Shown here in pieces: positions 26,830-36,501 of a stretch of 64,000 nt of DNA (its first letter is position 1; each line of letters starts with the position of its first letter). The notes under the pieces were generated by a model. It was given only the letters and a program-made list of their open reading frames with translations, was not told the origin of the DNA and did not search any database. The translations under genes were made by a program, and so were the position numbers. The DNA comes from Streptomyces hoynatensis (GTDB lineage Bacteria; Actinomycetota; Actinomycetes; Streptomycetales; Streptomycetaceae): contig NZ_RBAL01000006.1 of assembly GCF_003626535.1 (NCBI RefSeq), forward strand, positions 124,001 to 188,000, given 5' to 3'.

Positions 26830-28047
26830 GTGGACCGGTGCGTCGTCCTGGTGGACGCCGGGTATCTGCTGGGCGCCGCCGCCAGCCTGCTGGCCGGGGA
26901 GCCGTCCCGGCCGCGCATCACCGTCGATCACGCGGCCCTCATCCAGGCCCTGCGCCAGCGGGCCGAGGCCGACACCGGCCGTCATCTGCTGCGGATCTAC
27001 TGGTTCGACGGCGCCCCCGACCGCGTGCCGCAGCCCGAGCACCGCAGGTTGCGCGTCATGCCGAGGGTCACCGTCAGGCTCGGCGCGCTGACGCGGAGCG
27101 ACGGGCGCTGGGCGCAGAAGGGCGTGGACGCCGCGATGCACGCCGAACTCACCGAACTCGCCCGCAACCGCGCCTGCGCCGACATCGTGCTGGTCACCGG
27201 CGACGGCGACCTGCTGCCCGGCCTGATGTCGGCCAAGGAGCACGGCGTCGCGGTGCACCTGTGGGCGGTGCAGGCCGCCGACGGCGACTACAACCAGTCC
27301 GAGGACCTGGTCGCCGAGGCGGACGAGCGCCGGGTCCTCGACCGGGCGTGGATCACCCGCGCCGTGCGGGTCAACGACGCCCCGGCCGCCGGTGCCCCGC
27401 CCGCCGTCACCCGGCCCGAGATCGCCGCGATCCTCTCCGCCCCGCTGCCCGAGGCGCCGGCCGCCGCCGAGCCCGGCCCGCGAGCGCGGGCCGTGGCCGC
27501 CAAGAACGGCGCGGCCCCCGCCGACGCCGGCTGCGCCGCCGAGCGCAACGGCGCCCCCGCGGTCAAGGGCGTGCCCACCCCCAAGGACCTGGCCTCCCTG
27601 GGGCGTCAGGTGGCCTCGGCCGCGCCCGCGGCGCCCGCCACCGCCACCCTGCGCTGGTCCTCCGACCGGGGCTGGGTCGACCGCGGGCCCGAGGAGTCCA
27701 CCGAGGCCGCGGCGCTGCCGATGCTCTCGCAGCTGACCACGGCCGAGCAGCGCTGGGCGGACCGGGAGGAGGACATCACGGCCGTCGGCGGGGACCCGTT
27801 CGAGGTCGGCCAGGTCTTCGCCAGGCGCTGGGCGGAACGGCTCACCGACCAGGGGCTCCTGCGGCAGCTCTCCGCCGAGTACCCCCGCATCCCGCACCGC
27901 ATCGACGGTGAACTCCTGCGCTACGCCGCCAGGTTCGGGCTGCTGGCGCACAAGGACGACCAGATCGACGAGCGGGATCGCTACGCGATCCGCGCGGGCT
28001 TCTGGCGCGAGGTGGACGGGCGGACGGGCGAGGACCGGGCCTCCTGA
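26830..28047 (+). CDS. NYN-domain (PIN-like) putative ribonuclease
   Basis: Protein of 405 aa. The N-terminal 190 residues form a NYN/PIN-like nuclease domain with the acidic residues expected of the family: D10 in VLVDAGYLLG, the DGAPD segment, KGVDAAMHAEL and VTGDGDLLPGL. An Ala/Pro-rich linker (about 190-260) leads to a C-terminal helical domain (GDPFEVGQVFARRWAERL) resembling OST-HTH/LOTUS RNA-binding modules. A role in RNA degradation is inferred. The GTG follows GAGGAAAGAGGGTGCAAC. Confidence 0.85.
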   Translation: MDRCVVLVDAGYLLGAAASLLAGEPSRPRITVDHAALIQALRQRAEADTGRHLLRIYWFDGAPDRVPQPEHRRLRVMPRVTVRLGALTRSDGRWAQKGVDAAMHAELTELARNRACADIVLVTGDGDLLPGLMSAKEHGVAVHLWAVQAADGDYNQSEDLVAEADERRVLDRAWITRAVRVNDAPAAGAPPAVTRPEIAAILSAPLPEAPAAAEPGPRARAVAAKNGAAPADAGCAAERNGAPAVKGVPTPKDLASLGRQVASAAPAAPATATLRWSSDRGWVDRGPEESTEAAALPMLSQLTTAEQRWADREEDITAVGGDPFEVGQVFARRWAERLTDQGLLRQLSAEYPRIPHRIDGELLRYAARFGLLAHKDDQIDERDRYAIRAGFWREVDGRTGEDRAS

Positions 28048-28124
28048 CGGATCGTTTCCCCAGCGGCCCGGCCACCCGCTCGCCGCCCGGGCGGACTTCC
28101 GCCCCGGCCGTGGCGCGCGGCTCC

Positions 28125-28148
28125 CCGGGCGCGGGTGCCCGCGCCCGG
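28125..28148. terminator. GC hairpin between convergent genes
   Basis: CCGGGCGCGGG (28125-28135) and CCCGCGCCCGG (28138-28148) form a perfect 11-bp stem between the NYN gene and the convergent isochorismatase-like gene. There is no U-run; a bidirectional stop is plausible. Confidence 0.45.
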
Positions 28149-28188
28149 CGTGCCGGGCGGGCCCGTGCTGGGCGGGCCCGTGCCGGGC

Positions 28189-28773
28189 TCAGGGCCGGGT
28201 GCGGGCGAGCAGGTCGAGGATCTCCGCGGTGCCGCCGCTCTCGCCGAGGCGGGGGAAGATCCGGTCCAGGCTGTTGTGGTGCGCCTCGGCGTTCATGTCG
28301 GCCATCGCGTCGGTGGCCAGCGTGACGTGGTAGCCGTGGGCGTAGGCGGCCCGCGCGGTGGACTCGACGCCGATGCTGGTGGCGATGCCGCCGAGGACGA
28401 CCTGGGTGACGCCGCGGCGCCGCAGCTGCACGTCCAGGTCGGTGCCGTGGAAGGCGCCCCAGTTGTGCTTGGTCACCAGGATGTCCCCGGCGTGGCCCGC
28501 CAGTTCCTCCACGAGGGTGTCCCAGCCCTCGGGCCTGGCCCCGGCGGCGCCCGCCGCCTCCGTGCGCCCCGGCAGCGCGTCCGAGCCGTCGGCGGCGAAG
28601 CTGACCCGCACCAGGACCACCGGCAGGCCGTGCGCGCGGAAGGCGCCGGCCAGTTCCACGGCCCTGGCCACCACCTCGGAGCCGGAGTGGGGGACGGTGG
28701 GGGCGGCGGCGATGCCCTTCTGCAGGTCGATGAGGACCAGGGCGGTGCGGGGGTCGAGCGTGGTGAGGGCCAT
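28189..28773 (-). CDS. Isochorismatase-like hydrolase lacking the catalytic cysteine
   Basis: At 194 aa from ATG 28773 (ALTTLDPRTALVLIDLQKG), the protein has the isochorismatase fold with the catalytic Asp (LIDLQKG) and Lys (LVTKHNWGAFHG). The position of the nucleophilic Cys reads GGIATSIGVESTARAAY, with Gly instead of Cys. This variant occurs in a known subset of the superfamily; it may not be a cysteine hydrolase. A longer frame to 29034 has no start signal and covers Arg/Pro junk. Substrate unknown. Confidence 0.85.
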   Translation of the reverse strand: MALTTLDPRTALVLIDLQKGIAAAPTVPHSGSEVVARAVELAGAFRAHGLPVVLVRVSFAADGSDALPGRTEAAGAAGARPEGWDTLVEELAGHAGDILVTKHNWGAFHGTDLDVQLRRRGVTQVVLGGIATSIGVESTARAAYAHGYHVTLATDAMADMNAEAHHNSLDRIFPRLGESGGTAEILDLLARTRP

Positions 28774-28830
28774 GGGGGTGCGTGCCTTCCTCGGATTGCC
28801 GGGACTTCCGGGGGCGGGGCCGGACGGGTT

Positions 28831-28860
28831 CTGCGGGGCTCTGCGGGGTTCTGCGGGGTT
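28831..28860 (+). repeat. Three 10-bp tandem repeats
   Basis: CTGCGGGGCT/CTGCGGGGTT/CTGCGGGGTT in the leader of the isochorismatase-like gene. No function is evident. Confidence 0.6.
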
Positions 28861-28912
28861 CTTCCGGCCCGGCGGCCGCGCCCCGGCTCGGCTCCTCCGC
28901 CACCGGCGACCC

Positions 28913-28943
28913 ACCGTAGATTTTTGCAGGCTGGACTGTCCAG
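28913..28943 (-). promoter_or_regulatory. Promoter with overlapping palindrome upstream of the isochorismatase-like gene
   Basis: On the minus strand TGGACA (28942-28937) and TACGGT (28918-28913) are 18 bp apart, a good sigma-70-type pair. The -35 lies inside the perfect 13-bp palindrome CTGGACTGTCCAG (28931-28943), so a repressor, for example TetR or GntR type, could block it. The transcript would have a leader of about 130 nt. The area is AT-richer than its surroundings. Confidence 0.5.
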
Positions 28944-29190
28944 TTCGACTGCTCAGTTTTGCCTGTATTTTCCCTGGGTCTTCCGTGGGCTCCGCCGGCC
29001 GCCCCCGGTCCCGGCGGCCCCCGCCCCGCGGCACCTTGCGGCTTCCCGGATTTCCGCGGGAGTGGTTGCGCGGCGCCGCGCGCGTCGGCGTGCGCGCCTC
29101 CCGGCATCTCCCCGCGCGCCCCCCGGCGTTCCCGCGCGCCGGGACATGTCGGGTACGTGACCCGGTGTCCTCGCGCGCGGGGGCGCCGCG

Positions 29191-29196
29191 TAGGCT
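29191..29196 (+). promoter_or_regulatory. Candidate -10 for the ABC exporter operon
   Basis: TAGGCT lies 8 nt before the GTG at 29205, with no ribosome site between them; leaderless transcription is likely. The 431-bp gap 28774-29204 otherwise holds only the repeat and the opposite-strand promoter. Confidence 0.45.
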
Positions 29197-29204
29197 CGGG
29201 AGCC

Positions 29205-30257
29205 GTGGCCTCTTCCATCGCGCGGGCCGAGCCTGCGACCGCGGCGCCGCGGCGCGCGCCTGCCCAGGCCGCGCTCAGCGTTCGCGGGCTGGTCAAGTCC
29301 TACCCGGCACGCCGCGCCCCCCGGCGCCGCGGCCGGGCCACGGCGGCCGGGGCCCGCCCGGTCCTGGCCAACGACGGGATCAGCCTGGAGGTGGCCCGCG
29401 GCGAGATCTTCGGCCTGCTCGGGCCGAACGGCGCCGGCAAGTCGACGCTGGTCAGGCAGCTCACCGGCCTGCTGCGGCCGGACGCGGGCGGCATCACGCT
29501 GCTCGGCCACGACCTCGTGCGCCACCCGCGGCGGGCCCCGCGGCTGCTGGCCTACCTCGGCCAGGAGTCGACCGCGCTCGACGAGCTGACGGTCGCCCTC
29601 GCCGCCGAGACCACCGCGCGGCTGCGGGGCCTGGACACCGCGGCCGCCCGCCGCGAACGCGACGCCGTCCTGGAGGAGCTCGGCCTCACCGCGCTCGCCG
29701 GGCGTCCGCTGAAGAAGCTCTCCGGCGGCCAGCGCAGGCTGGCCTGCGTCGCCGCCGCGCTCGCCGGCCGCCGCCAGGTGCTCGTGCTGGACGAGCCCAC
29801 CACCGGCATGGACCCGGTGGCCAGGCGCGCGGTGTGGGCGGCGATAGACCGCCGCCGCGCCCAGGAGGGCACCACCGTCCTGCTGGTCACCCACAACGTC
29901 ATCGAGGCCGAGACCGTGCTCGACCGGGTGGCCGTGCTCGACGCGGGCCGCGTCATCGCCTGCGACACCCCGGGCGGGCTGAAGGCCACCGTCGGCTCCG
30001 AGGTCCGGGTCGAACTCGTCTGGCGCGGGGAGCCGCCGCGGGACGTCCCCGACATCGAGGCCGCGCGCCGCCTCGCCAGCATCGCCGGGCGGCGCTGGAC
30101 GCTGCGCCTGCCGCCCGACCTGGCCCGCGCCCTGGTCAGCACCGTGACCCAGGGCCCGGCCTTCGCCGCGCTCGACGACTTCACGCTGGCCACCCCGAGC
30201 CTGGAGGACGTCTACCTCGCCCTCGGCGGCCGCGGAGACGGGCTGGTGAGGGCGTGA
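29205..30257 (+). CDS. ABC transporter ATP-binding protein (DrrA-like)
   Basis: ATPase of 350 aa with Walker A GPNGAGKST, Q-loop near YLGQEST, signature LSGGQRRLACVAAAL, Walker B VLVLDEPTTGMDP and the switch histidine in LLVTHN. The C-terminal extension (about 245-350) is of the DrrA/antibiotic exporter kind. The GTG at 29205 is supported by the nearby TAGGCT; an Arg-rich insertion (residues 35-50) precedes the first strand. It overlaps the permease gene by 4 nt, and the two form an exporter of unknown cargo. Confidence 0.92.
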   Translation: MASSIARAEPATAAPRRAPAQAALSVRGLVKSYPARRAPRRRGRATAAGARPVLANDGISLEVARGEIFGLLGPNGAGKSTLVRQLTGLLRPDAGGITLLGHDLVRHPRRAPRLLAYLGQESTALDELTVALAAETTARLRGLDTAAARRERDAVLEELGLTALAGRPLKKLSGGQRRLACVAAALAGRRQVLVLDEPTTGMDPVARRAVWAAIDRRRAQEGTTVLLVTHNVIEAETVLDRVAVLDAGRVIACDTPGGLKATVGSEVRVELVWRGEPPRDVPDIEAARRLASIAGRRWTLRLPPDLARALVSTVTQGPAFAALDDFTLATPSLEDVYLALGGRGDGLVRA

Positions 30258-31021
30258 ACCCCGCCCCGCTGGCGCCCGCCGCCCGCCCGTGGCCCGCGCT
30301 GCGCACCGTGTACCTGGCCCAGCTCTCCCGCGCGCGGGTCGCCCGGATACCGCTGCTGTTCGTGGCCACCTTCCAGTCCGTCGGGATCATGATCCTCATG
30401 CGCGGGGTCGTGGACGGGGGCGACGGGGAGGAGGCGCGGGCCGTGGTCGCCGGGTCGGCGGTGCTGGTGGTCGCCTTCGTGGCCCTGAACCTGCTCGCCC
30501 AGTACTTCGGCCAGCTCCGGGCCACCGGCGGCCTCGACCACTACGCGACCCTGCCGGTGCCCGCCGCGGCCGTCGCGCTCGGCACGGCTGCGGCCTACGC
30601 CTCGTTCACCGTCCCCGGCGTGCTCGCCACCGCCGTGGCCGGCGGCCTCCTCTACCAGCTGCCGCTGGGCGGCCTGTGGGTGCTGGCGGCCGTGGTGCCG
30701 CTGGCCGGGGCGGCGCTCGCCGGGCTCGGCGCCGCCCTGGGGCTGCTCGCGCCGCGCGCCGAACTCGCCACCCTCTGCGGCCAGCTCGGTATGTCGGCCG
30801 CCCTGCTGCTCGGGGTGCTGCCGGCCGGGCACCTCCCCGGGCCCGCGCGCCTGCTGCGCGACCTGCTGCCCTCCTCCTACGGGGTGGACGCGCTCGCCGC
30901 CGCGCTCGGCCCGGCCCCCGACTGGGGCTCGGTGACCGCCGACCTGGCGGTCTGCGCGGCGGTCGGCGCCGCCGCGCTCGGCCTGGCGACCTGGGCCTAC
31001 CGCAGAGCCGCCCTCAGGTGA
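30254..31021 (+). CDS. ABC-2 type transporter permease
   Basis: A 255-aa protein with six hydrophobic segments typical of ABC-2 permeases (RIPLLFVATFQSVGIMILM, VLVVAFVALNLLAQYFGQL, VPGVLATAVAGGLLYQL and later segments), and the PSSYGVDALAAAL box before the last helix. The GTG overlaps the ATPase stop (GTGA), indicating translational coupling. It pairs with the upstream ATPase for export of a hydrophobic compound or for self-resistance; the substrate is not inferable. Confidence 0.9.
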   Translation: MNPAPLAPAARPWPALRTVYLAQLSRARVARIPLLFVATFQSVGIMILMRGVVDGGDGEEARAVVAGSAVLVVAFVALNLLAQYFGQLRATGGLDHYATLPVPAAAVALGTAAAYASFTVPGVLATAVAGGLLYQLPLGGLWVLAAVVPLAGAALAGLGAALGLLAPRAELATLCGQLGMSAALLLGVLPAGHLPGPARLLRDLLPSSYGVDALAAALGPAPDWGSVTADLAVCAAVGAAALGLATWAYRRAALR

Positions 31022-31092
31022 GCCGCGTGGACCCCGGGGCACCGGGGCACCGCACGGGTGTACCCCGGGCCCGAACAGGCGGCCGGACCTGG

Positions 31093-31098
31093 CAGGAT
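31093..31098 (+). promoter_or_regulatory. Candidate -10 for leaderless DUF2567 gene
   Basis: CAGGAT followed by 6 nt and the GTG at 31105, without a ribosome site. Confidence 0.35.
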
Positions 31099-31104
31099 GG
31101 CCGG

Positions 31105-31860
31105 GTGACCGAACCCGAGCCCGCACCGGAAGACCGCCCTGACCGCGAAGGCCGGCACGACCCCTGGGCGGCGCCCCCGGCCGCCGGGCCCGGCCCACGC
31201 GCCAGGATCCACTGGTGGCGGGAGATACGCGAGGCCCTCCTCGTGGCGGTGCCCGTGGCCGCGGTCACCGGCGTGGCGCTCGGCCTGCTGTGGCTGTGGC
31301 GCGCGCCCCGCATCCCCCTGGTCTCCAACGGCGAGGCGGTGCTGCTCGCCGAGCCGGAGGCCGAGCAGGCCGTGGGCGCGGACGGCTGGTTCCTGCTGCT
31401 GGCCCTGGCCATCGGCGCGGTGACCGGCGTCCTGGTCTTCCTGCTGCGCCGGCGCGGGGCGGTGGCCGTCGTCCTTGGCCTGGCGGTGGGCGCGCTGGCC
31501 GGCGCGCTGCTCGCCTGGCGGTTCGGGGTCTGGTTCGGCCCGAGCGGCGACATCAGGGCGCACGCCAGGGCGGTCGGCGAGGACGTGGTCTTCGACGCGC
31601 CGCTCGACCTCGGCGGCCGGGGGGTGCTGCTCGGGCTGCCCTTCGGCGCCCTCGCCGCGCACCTGCTGTGCACCGCGGGCTGGGGGCCGCGCGAGCCCGC
31701 CCCGCCCGCGCCGGAGTACCCGGGCTGGTCCGAGGGGAACGGCGCGAACGGCGGGCCCCGGGAGGACGGCGCGAACGGCGGGCCCGGCGGAAACGGCGGG
31801 CCCGGGGAGGGCGGCGAGGAGCGTCCCCCGGACGGCGAGGGGCCGGGGGAACGCGGCTGA
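31105..31860 (+). CDS. DUF2567-type membrane protein
   Basis: Protein of 251 aa with four hydrophobic segments (ALLVAVPVAAVTGVALGLLW, GWFLLLALAIGAVTGVLVFL, VVLGLAVGALAGALLAWRF, GVLLGLPFGALAAHLLCTAG) and a Gly/Asn-rich C-terminal tail with near-repeats (NGGPREDGANGGPGGNGGPG). It resembles the DUF2567 family of actinobacteria; no function is known. The GTG is selected because VTEPEPAPEDRP matches the typical acidic cytoplasmic start. It follows the ABC exporter by 83 nt. Confidence 0.75.
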   Translation: MTEPEPAPEDRPDREGRHDPWAAPPAAGPGPRARIHWWREIREALLVAVPVAAVTGVALGLLWLWRAPRIPLVSNGEAVLLAEPEAEQAVGADGWFLLLALAIGAVTGVLVFLLRRRGAVAVVLGLAVGALAGALLAWRFGVWFGPSGDIRAHARAVGEDVVFDAPLDLGGRGVLLGLPFGALAAHLLCTAGWGPREPAPPAPEYPGWSEGNGANGGPREDGANGGPGGNGGPGEGGEERPPDGEGPGERG

Positions 31861-31893
31861 CCGCCCCTCGCGCCGCGCCGGTGCCCCGCCGCG

Positions 31894-32385
31894 CTACCGC
31901 CTGGCCAGGGGAGCGGTGACCGCGCCGGTCAGGGCCAGCAGGTCGGCGGGGGCGAGTTCGATCTCCAGGCCGCGGCGGCCGGCGGAGACGAACACCGACC
32001 CGTGGCCGAGAGCCGACTCGTCCACGACCGTCGGCAGGCGCTTGCGCTGCCCCAGCGGGGAGATCCCCCCGCGCACATAGCCCGTGGTCCGCTCCGCCGC
32101 GGCGGGATCGGCCATCGCGGCGCGTTTGCCGCCCACCGCCGCGGCCAGCGCCTTGAGCCCGAGCGAGGCCGTCACCGGCACCAGGGCCACCACCAGGGCC
32201 CCGTCCACCTCGGCCACCAGCGTCTTGAACACCCGGCCCGGCTCGGCGCCCAGCGCCTCGGCCGCCTCGGCGCCGTACGAGGGGGCGGCCGGGTCGTGCG
32301 CGTACGAGTGGAGCGTGAACGCCACTCCCGCGCGGGTCGCCGCCGCCGTGGCCGGGGTGCCGCCCCCGCCCTGCTTCCTGCCCAT
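31894..32385 (-). CDS. ybaK: YbaK/EbsC-type aminoacyl-tRNA deacylase
   Basis: A 163-aa trans-editing enzyme that hydrolyses mischarged Cys-tRNA(Pro). The conserved lysine is in GRVFKTLVAEVDG, and TTGYVRGGISPLGQRKRLPT is the family hallmark. The ATG is preceded by GAGGGGACTCG. The protein begins MGRKQGGGGTP, as in orthologues. It is convergent with the DUF2567 gene. The 164 bp before the LON-domain gene hold nothing clear. Confidence 0.9.
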   Translation of the reverse strand: MGRKQGGGGTPATAAATRAGVAFTLHSYAHDPAAPSYGAEAAEALGAEPGRVFKTLVAEVDGALVVALVPVTASLGLKALAAAVGGKRAAMADPAAAERTTGYVRGGISPLGQRKRLPTVVDESALGHGSVFVSAGRRGLEIELAPADLLALTGAVTAPLARR

Positions 32386-32549
32386 CGAGTCCCCTCAACC
32401 GTCCGCCCGGCCGACCGCGCGCCGGGGCCGCCGCGCCGGGACGGCGGGCGGTGTGCCGAATCCAGTCCAGCGGCCGGAGGCCGCGCTCCCGGCCCCGGTC
32501 CCCGGCCGGCACCCAGGCCCGTGCCGCTCCCGGCGCCGTACGAACACGC

Positions 32550-33293
32550 CTAGTTGAGGCTCGTGGGGCTGGTGGTGAAGTCGGTGCCGGGCACCGAGGG
32601 CAGGCGGCTGATCACGGCGGTCTCCTGCCGGAGTATCCGCAGCTCCTCGGCGAGCCTGCTCGCGGTGTCCCGGGCCTCCAGCAGCCGTTGCTTGTCCGCC
32701 ACGCACAGCATCGTCGCCGCGGCCACCAGGTAGGAGACCACGGAGGGGTCGTCCGGCAGGTCCTGGCCCGGCGCCAGGGTCCGCTCGTTGGCCCCCGCGA
32801 GCACCTTCTGGTAGGAGCGGAACGCCCGCAGCACCCCGGCGGCCAGCGCGCCCGCGCCCTCCCCGGCCACCTCGTCGAGCGGCTCCACCTCGGCCGTCAG
32901 GTAGGGGCCCGCCGCGTCCACCGACAGGAGCCGGAACCTGGTGGTGCCGGTCGCCAGCACCTCGTAGCCCTCCTGGGCCGAGCGCGGCCTGATCGTCGAG
33001 GCGTCGGCCACGCAGCCCACCCCGTGGAAGGAACGCATCGGGTCGTCCGCCGCGAACCCCGCGCCGGCCTCCGCCTCGGGCCGCTCGGCCTCGGGCAGCC
33101 CGACGGCGCTCGGCGCCACCTCGTGCCCGTCCCTGATCGCGACGACGCCGAAGGGCCGCGGGCCGTCCTCCGGCAGCTTCAGCAGGTCGCGCACCAGCGC
33201 CCGGTAGCGTGCCTCGAAGACGGTGAGCGGCAGCACCAGACCGGGGAACAGCACGGTATTCAGCGGAAAGAGCGGCAGGCGCGTCGTCGTCAC
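32550..33293 (-). CDS. LON substrate-binding domain protein
   Basis: A 247-aa protein consisting of the N-terminal domain of Lon without ATPase or protease: [20 protein letters not shown] at the start, [23 protein letters not shown], then a helical C-terminal part ([20 protein letters not shown]). The GTG at 33293 is set by the family start [11 protein letters not shown] and by TAGGCT 8 nt upstream. Likely a protein-binding scaffold; partner unknown. It is divergent from hisD. Confidence 0.88.
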   Translation of the reverse strand: MTTTRLPLFPLNTVLFPGLVLPLTVFEARYRALVRDLLKLPEDGPRPFGVVAIRDGHEVAPSAVGLPEAERPEAEAGAGFAADDPMRSFHGVGCVADASTIRPRSAQEGYEVLATGTTRFRLLSVDAAGPYLTAEVEPLDEVAGEGAGALAAGVLRAFRSYQKVLAGANERTLAPGQDLPDDPSVVSYLVAAATMLCVADKQRLLEARDTASRLAEELRILRQETAVISRLPSVPGTDFTTSPTSLN

Positions 33294-33301
33294 GACCGGC
33301 C

Positions 33302-33307
33302 AGCCTA
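33302..33307 (-). promoter_or_regulatory. Candidate -10 for leaderless LON-domain gene
   Basis: TAGGCT on the minus strand, 8 nt before the GTG at 33293; no ribosome site between. Confidence 0.45.
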
Positions 33308-33385
33308 TCGGCTGAGCCAGGGCCTGTGGGCCGGTCCCGCGGCCCGCATGGTGAAACGCGTCACCGGCCGCCACGGGCGGTCTGC

Positions 33386-33391
33386 GAGACT
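33386..33391 (+). promoter_or_regulatory. Candidate -10 of the his operon
   Basis: GAGACT followed by 6 nt (GGAGCC) and the hisD GTG at 33398. The GGAG could also act as a short ribosome site. Confidence 0.35.
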
Positions 33392-33397
33392 GGAGCC

Positions 33398-34789
33398 GTG
33401 CTGAACCGAATCGATCTGCGCGAATCTCCGCCCGTGCCGGGCGGGATCGACCGCGACCTGCTGCCCCGCGCCGAGTTCGACGTCGAGGCCGCCCTGGAGA
33501 AGGTGCGGCCCATCTGCGAGCACGTGCGGCATCACGGCACCGCGGCGCTGATCGAGTACGCCGAGCGCTTCGAGCAGGTCGCCATCGAGCGCACCAGGGT
33601 CCCGGCCGAGGCGCTGCGGCGCGCCCTTGCGGAGCTGGACCCGGCGGTCAGGGCCGGACTCGAGGAGTCGATCAGGCGGGCCCGCCTCGTCCACCGCGAC
33701 CAGCGGCGCACCGACTCCACGGTGCGCGTCGTGCCCGGCGGCACGGTCACCGAGCGCTGGGTGCCGGTGGAGCGGGTCGGCCTGTACGTGCCGGGCGGCC
33801 GGGCCGTCTACCCGTCCTCCGTGGTGATGAACGTGGTGCCGGCCCAGGAGGCCGGCGTCGGCTCGCTCGCCGTGGCCTCGCCCCCGCAGCGGGAGCCGGG
33901 CAACGACTGGGGCGCCGGCCTGCCGCACCCCACCATCCTGGCCGCCTGCGCCCTCCTCGGCGTCGAGGAGGTCCACGCGGCCGGCGGCGCCCAGGCCATC
34001 GCCATGTTCGCGTACGGCACCGGGGAGTGCGCGCCCGTCAGCCTGGTCACCGGCCCGGGCAACGTCTACGTCGCCGCCGCCAAGCGGCTGCTCAAGGGCC
34101 GCGTCGGCATCGACGCGGAGGCGGGCCCCACCGAGATCGCGGTGCTCGCCGACGACAGCGCAGAACCCGGGCTGGTCGCCGCCGACCTGATCAGCCAGGC
34201 CGAGCACGACGTGCTGGCCGCCGCCGTGCTGGTCACCCCCTCCGTGGCGCTCGCCGACGCGGTGGACGCCGAGCTGCGCGCCAGGGTGCCCGCCGCCAGG
34301 CACCACGGGCGCATCGCCGAGGCCCTCGGCGGGCGGCAGTCGGGGACCGTGCTGGTCAGGGACCTGGAGCACGGGCTGGCCGTCGTCGACGCCTACGCCG
34401 CCGAGCACCTGGAGATCATGACCGAGGACGCGGCCCGGGTCGCCGCCCGGGTGCGCAACGCGGGCGCCGTCTTCGTCGGCCCCTACGCCCCGGTCTCGCT
34501 CGGCGACTACTGCGCCGGCTCCAACCACGTCCTGCCCACCGGCGGGTGCGCCTGCCACTCCTCGGGCCTGTCCGTGCAGTCCTTCCTGCGCGGCATCCAC
34601 GTCGTGGACTACGACCGCCAGGCCCTGGCCCAGGTCGCCCACCATGTGACCGCCCTCGCCGAGGCGGAGGACCTGCCCGCCCACGGCGCGGCGGTGCGCG
34701 CCCGCTTCGAGGCCACCGCCACCCCCGCCGCCGTGCCCGCGGGCGCGGCCGGGGAGAAGGACGACTGGAAGGTTCCGCAGAGCAAGTGA
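33398..34789 (+). CDS. hisD: Histidinol dehydrogenase
   Basis: Zn2+/NAD+ enzyme that performs the last two oxidations to L-histidine. At 463 aa it contains [54 protein letters not shown], the zinc ligands in QAEHD, and AEHLEIM. The GTG at 33398 starts [10 protein letters not shown], the usual beginning; an upstream GTG at 33326 adds unrelated residues. Its stop overlaps the hisC start, making it first gene of the his operon. Confidence 0.97.
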   Translation: MLNRIDLRESPPVPGGIDRDLLPRAEFDVEAALEKVRPICEHVRHHGTAALIEYAERFEQVAIERTRVPAEALRRALAELDPAVRAGLEESIRRARLVHRDQRRTDSTVRVVPGGTVTERWVPVERVGLYVPGGRAVYPSSVVMNVVPAQEAGVGSLAVASPPQREPGNDWGAGLPHPTILAACALLGVEEVHAAGGAQAIAMFAYGTGECAPVSLVTGPGNVYVAAAKRLLKGRVGIDAEAGPTEIAVLADDSAEPGLVAADLISQAEHDVLAAAVLVTPSVALADAVDAELRARVPAARHHGRIAEALGGRQSGTVLVRDLEHGLAVVDAYAAEHLEIMTEDAARVAARVRNAGAVFVGPYAPVSLGDYCAGSNHVLPTGGCACHSSGLSVQSFLRGIHVVDYDRQALAQVAHHVTALAEAEDLPAHGAAVRARFEATATPAAVPAGAAGEKDDWKVPQSK

Positions 34790-35901
34790 CCCGCATCGAC
34801 GACCTGCCCCTCAGGGACGAGCTGCGCGGCATGTCCCCCTACGGGGCGCCCCAGCTCGACGTCCCGGTGAGGCTGAACACCAACGAGAACCCCTTCCCGG
34901 TGCCCGAGGCCCTGGTCAGGCTCATCGCCGACCGGGTCTCCGACGCCGCCCGCACCCTCAACCGGTACCCGGACCGGGATGCGGTGGTGCTGCGCACCCA
35001 GCTGGCCGGCTACCTGACCAGGACCACCGGGTACCAGGTGGGGCCGCACCAGGTCTGGGCGGCCAACGGCTCCAACGAGATCATCCAGCAGCTGCTCCAG
35101 GCGTTCGGCGGCCCGGGCCGCACCGCCATCGGCTTCGACCCCTCGTACTCGATGCACAGCCTGATCTCCCGGGGGACCGGCACCGGCTGGATCTCGGGGC
35201 CGCGCAACGAGCACTTCGGCATCGACCGGGAGGCCGCGGTCGCCGCCATCCACGAGCACCGGCCCGAGGTGGTCTTCGTCTGCTCGCCCAACAACCCGAC
35301 GGGCACCGCGGTGGAGGCCGAGACGGTCCTCGCCCTGTACGAGGCGGCGCAGGCCGCCAGGCCGGAGCGCGGCGCCCTGGTCGTCGTGGACGAGGCGTAC
35401 GCCGAGTTCAGCCACCGGCCCTCGCTGCTGCCGCTGATCGAGGGCCGCCCGACGCTGGTCCTCACCAGGACCATGTCCAAGGCGTTCGGCGCCGCCGGGC
35501 TCAGGCTCGGCTACCTCGCCGCCGACCCGGCCGTCGTCGAGGCCGTCCTGCTGGTGCGGCTGCCCTACCACCTGTCCGCGGTCACCCAGGCCACCGCGCA
35601 CGCCGCCCTGGAGTTCGCCGATACGCTGCTGGGGTACGTGGACGAGCTGAAGGCGGAGCGGGACCGGCTGGTCACCGAGCTGCGGGAGATCGGCTGCGAG
35701 GTCACCGAGTCCGACGCGAACTTCGTGCAGTTCGGGCGCTTCGAGGACCCCAAGGACGTCTGGCGGCGCCTGCTCGACCACGGCGTGCTGGTACGGGACA
35801 ACGGCGTGCCCGGCCGCCTGCGGGTGTCCTGTGGGACCCGGGAGGAGAACGACACCTTCCTCGACGCGGTCCGTGCCGTCATGAAGGAGATCAGCGAATG
35901 A
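34786..35901 (+). CDS. hisC: Histidinol-phosphate aminotransferase
   Basis: PLP-dependent class I/II aminotransferase of 371 aa that makes histidinol phosphate. Fold motifs include [60 protein letters not shown] and the PLP lysine in [17 protein letters not shown]. The GTG overlaps the hisD stop (GTGA), and the hisB ATG overlaps its own stop, so translation is coupled through the operon. Confidence 0.97.
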   Translation: MTRIDDLPLRDELRGMSPYGAPQLDVPVRLNTNENPFPVPEALVRLIADRVSDAARTLNRYPDRDAVVLRTQLAGYLTRTTGYQVGPHQVWAANGSNEIIQQLLQAFGGPGRTAIGFDPSYSMHSLISRGTGTGWISGPRNEHFGIDREAAVAAIHEHRPEVVFVCSPNNPTGTAVEAETVLALYEAAQAARPERGALVVVDEAYAEFSHRPSLLPLIEGRPTLVLTRTMSKAFGAAGLRLGYLAADPAVVEAVLLVRLPYHLSAVTQATAHAALEFADTLLGYVDELKAERDRLVTELREIGCEVTESDANFVQFGRFEDPKDVWRRLLDHGVLVRDNGVPGRLRVSCGTREENDTFLDAVRAVMKEISE

Positions 35902-36488
35902 GCCGCGTGGGCCGCGTGGAACGCACCACCAAGGAGACCTCGGTGACCGTCGAGATCGATCTCGACGGCACCGGCCGGGTCGACGTGTCGACGGGGGTCG
36001 GCTTCTTCGACCACATGCTGGACCAGCTGGGCAGGCACGGCCTGTTCGACCTCAGCGTCAAGACCGAGGGCGACCTGCACATCGACAGCCACCACACGAT
36101 CGAGGACACCGCGCTCGCCCTCGGCGCCGCCTTCCGGCAGGCCCTGGGCGACAAGCGGGGGATCAGCAGGTTCGGCGACGCCTCGGTCCCGCTGGACGAG
36201 TCGCTCGCGCAGGTGACGGTGGACCTGTCGGGGCGCCCCTACCTCGTGCACCGCGAGCCGGAGGGCATGGCCCCGATGATCGGCTCCTACGACACGACGA
36301 TGACCCGGCACATCCTGGAGTCCTTCGTGGCCCAGGCGCAGATCGCGCTCCACGTGCACGTGCCCTACGGGCGCAACGCGCACCACATCGTGGAGTGCCA
36401 GTTCAAGGCCCTGGCCAGGGCGCTGCGCGCGGCGAGCGAGCCGGACCCCAGGCAGCGGGACATCCCCTCCACCAAGGGCGCGCTGTGA
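35898..36488 (+). CDS. hisB: Imidazoleglycerol-phosphate dehydratase
   Basis: Manganese-dependent dehydratase of 196 aa, the monofunctional form without the phosphatase domain of enterobacteria. The metal-binding histidine boxes are [32 protein letters not shown] and GRNAHHIVE. The ATG overlaps the hisC stop (ATGA). A 13-nt gap separates it from the next small gene. Confidence 0.97.
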   Translation: MSRVGRVERTTKETSVTVEIDLDGTGRVDVSTGVGFFDHMLDQLGRHGLFDLSVKTEGDLHIDSHHTIEDTALALGAAFRQALGDKRGISRFGDASVPLDESLAQVTVDLSGRPYLVHREPEGMAPMIGSYDTTMTRHILESFVAQAQIALHVHVPYGRNAHHIVECQFKALARALRAASEPDPRQRDIPSTKGAL

Positions 36489-36501
36489 GCGGAGACATGC
36501 G

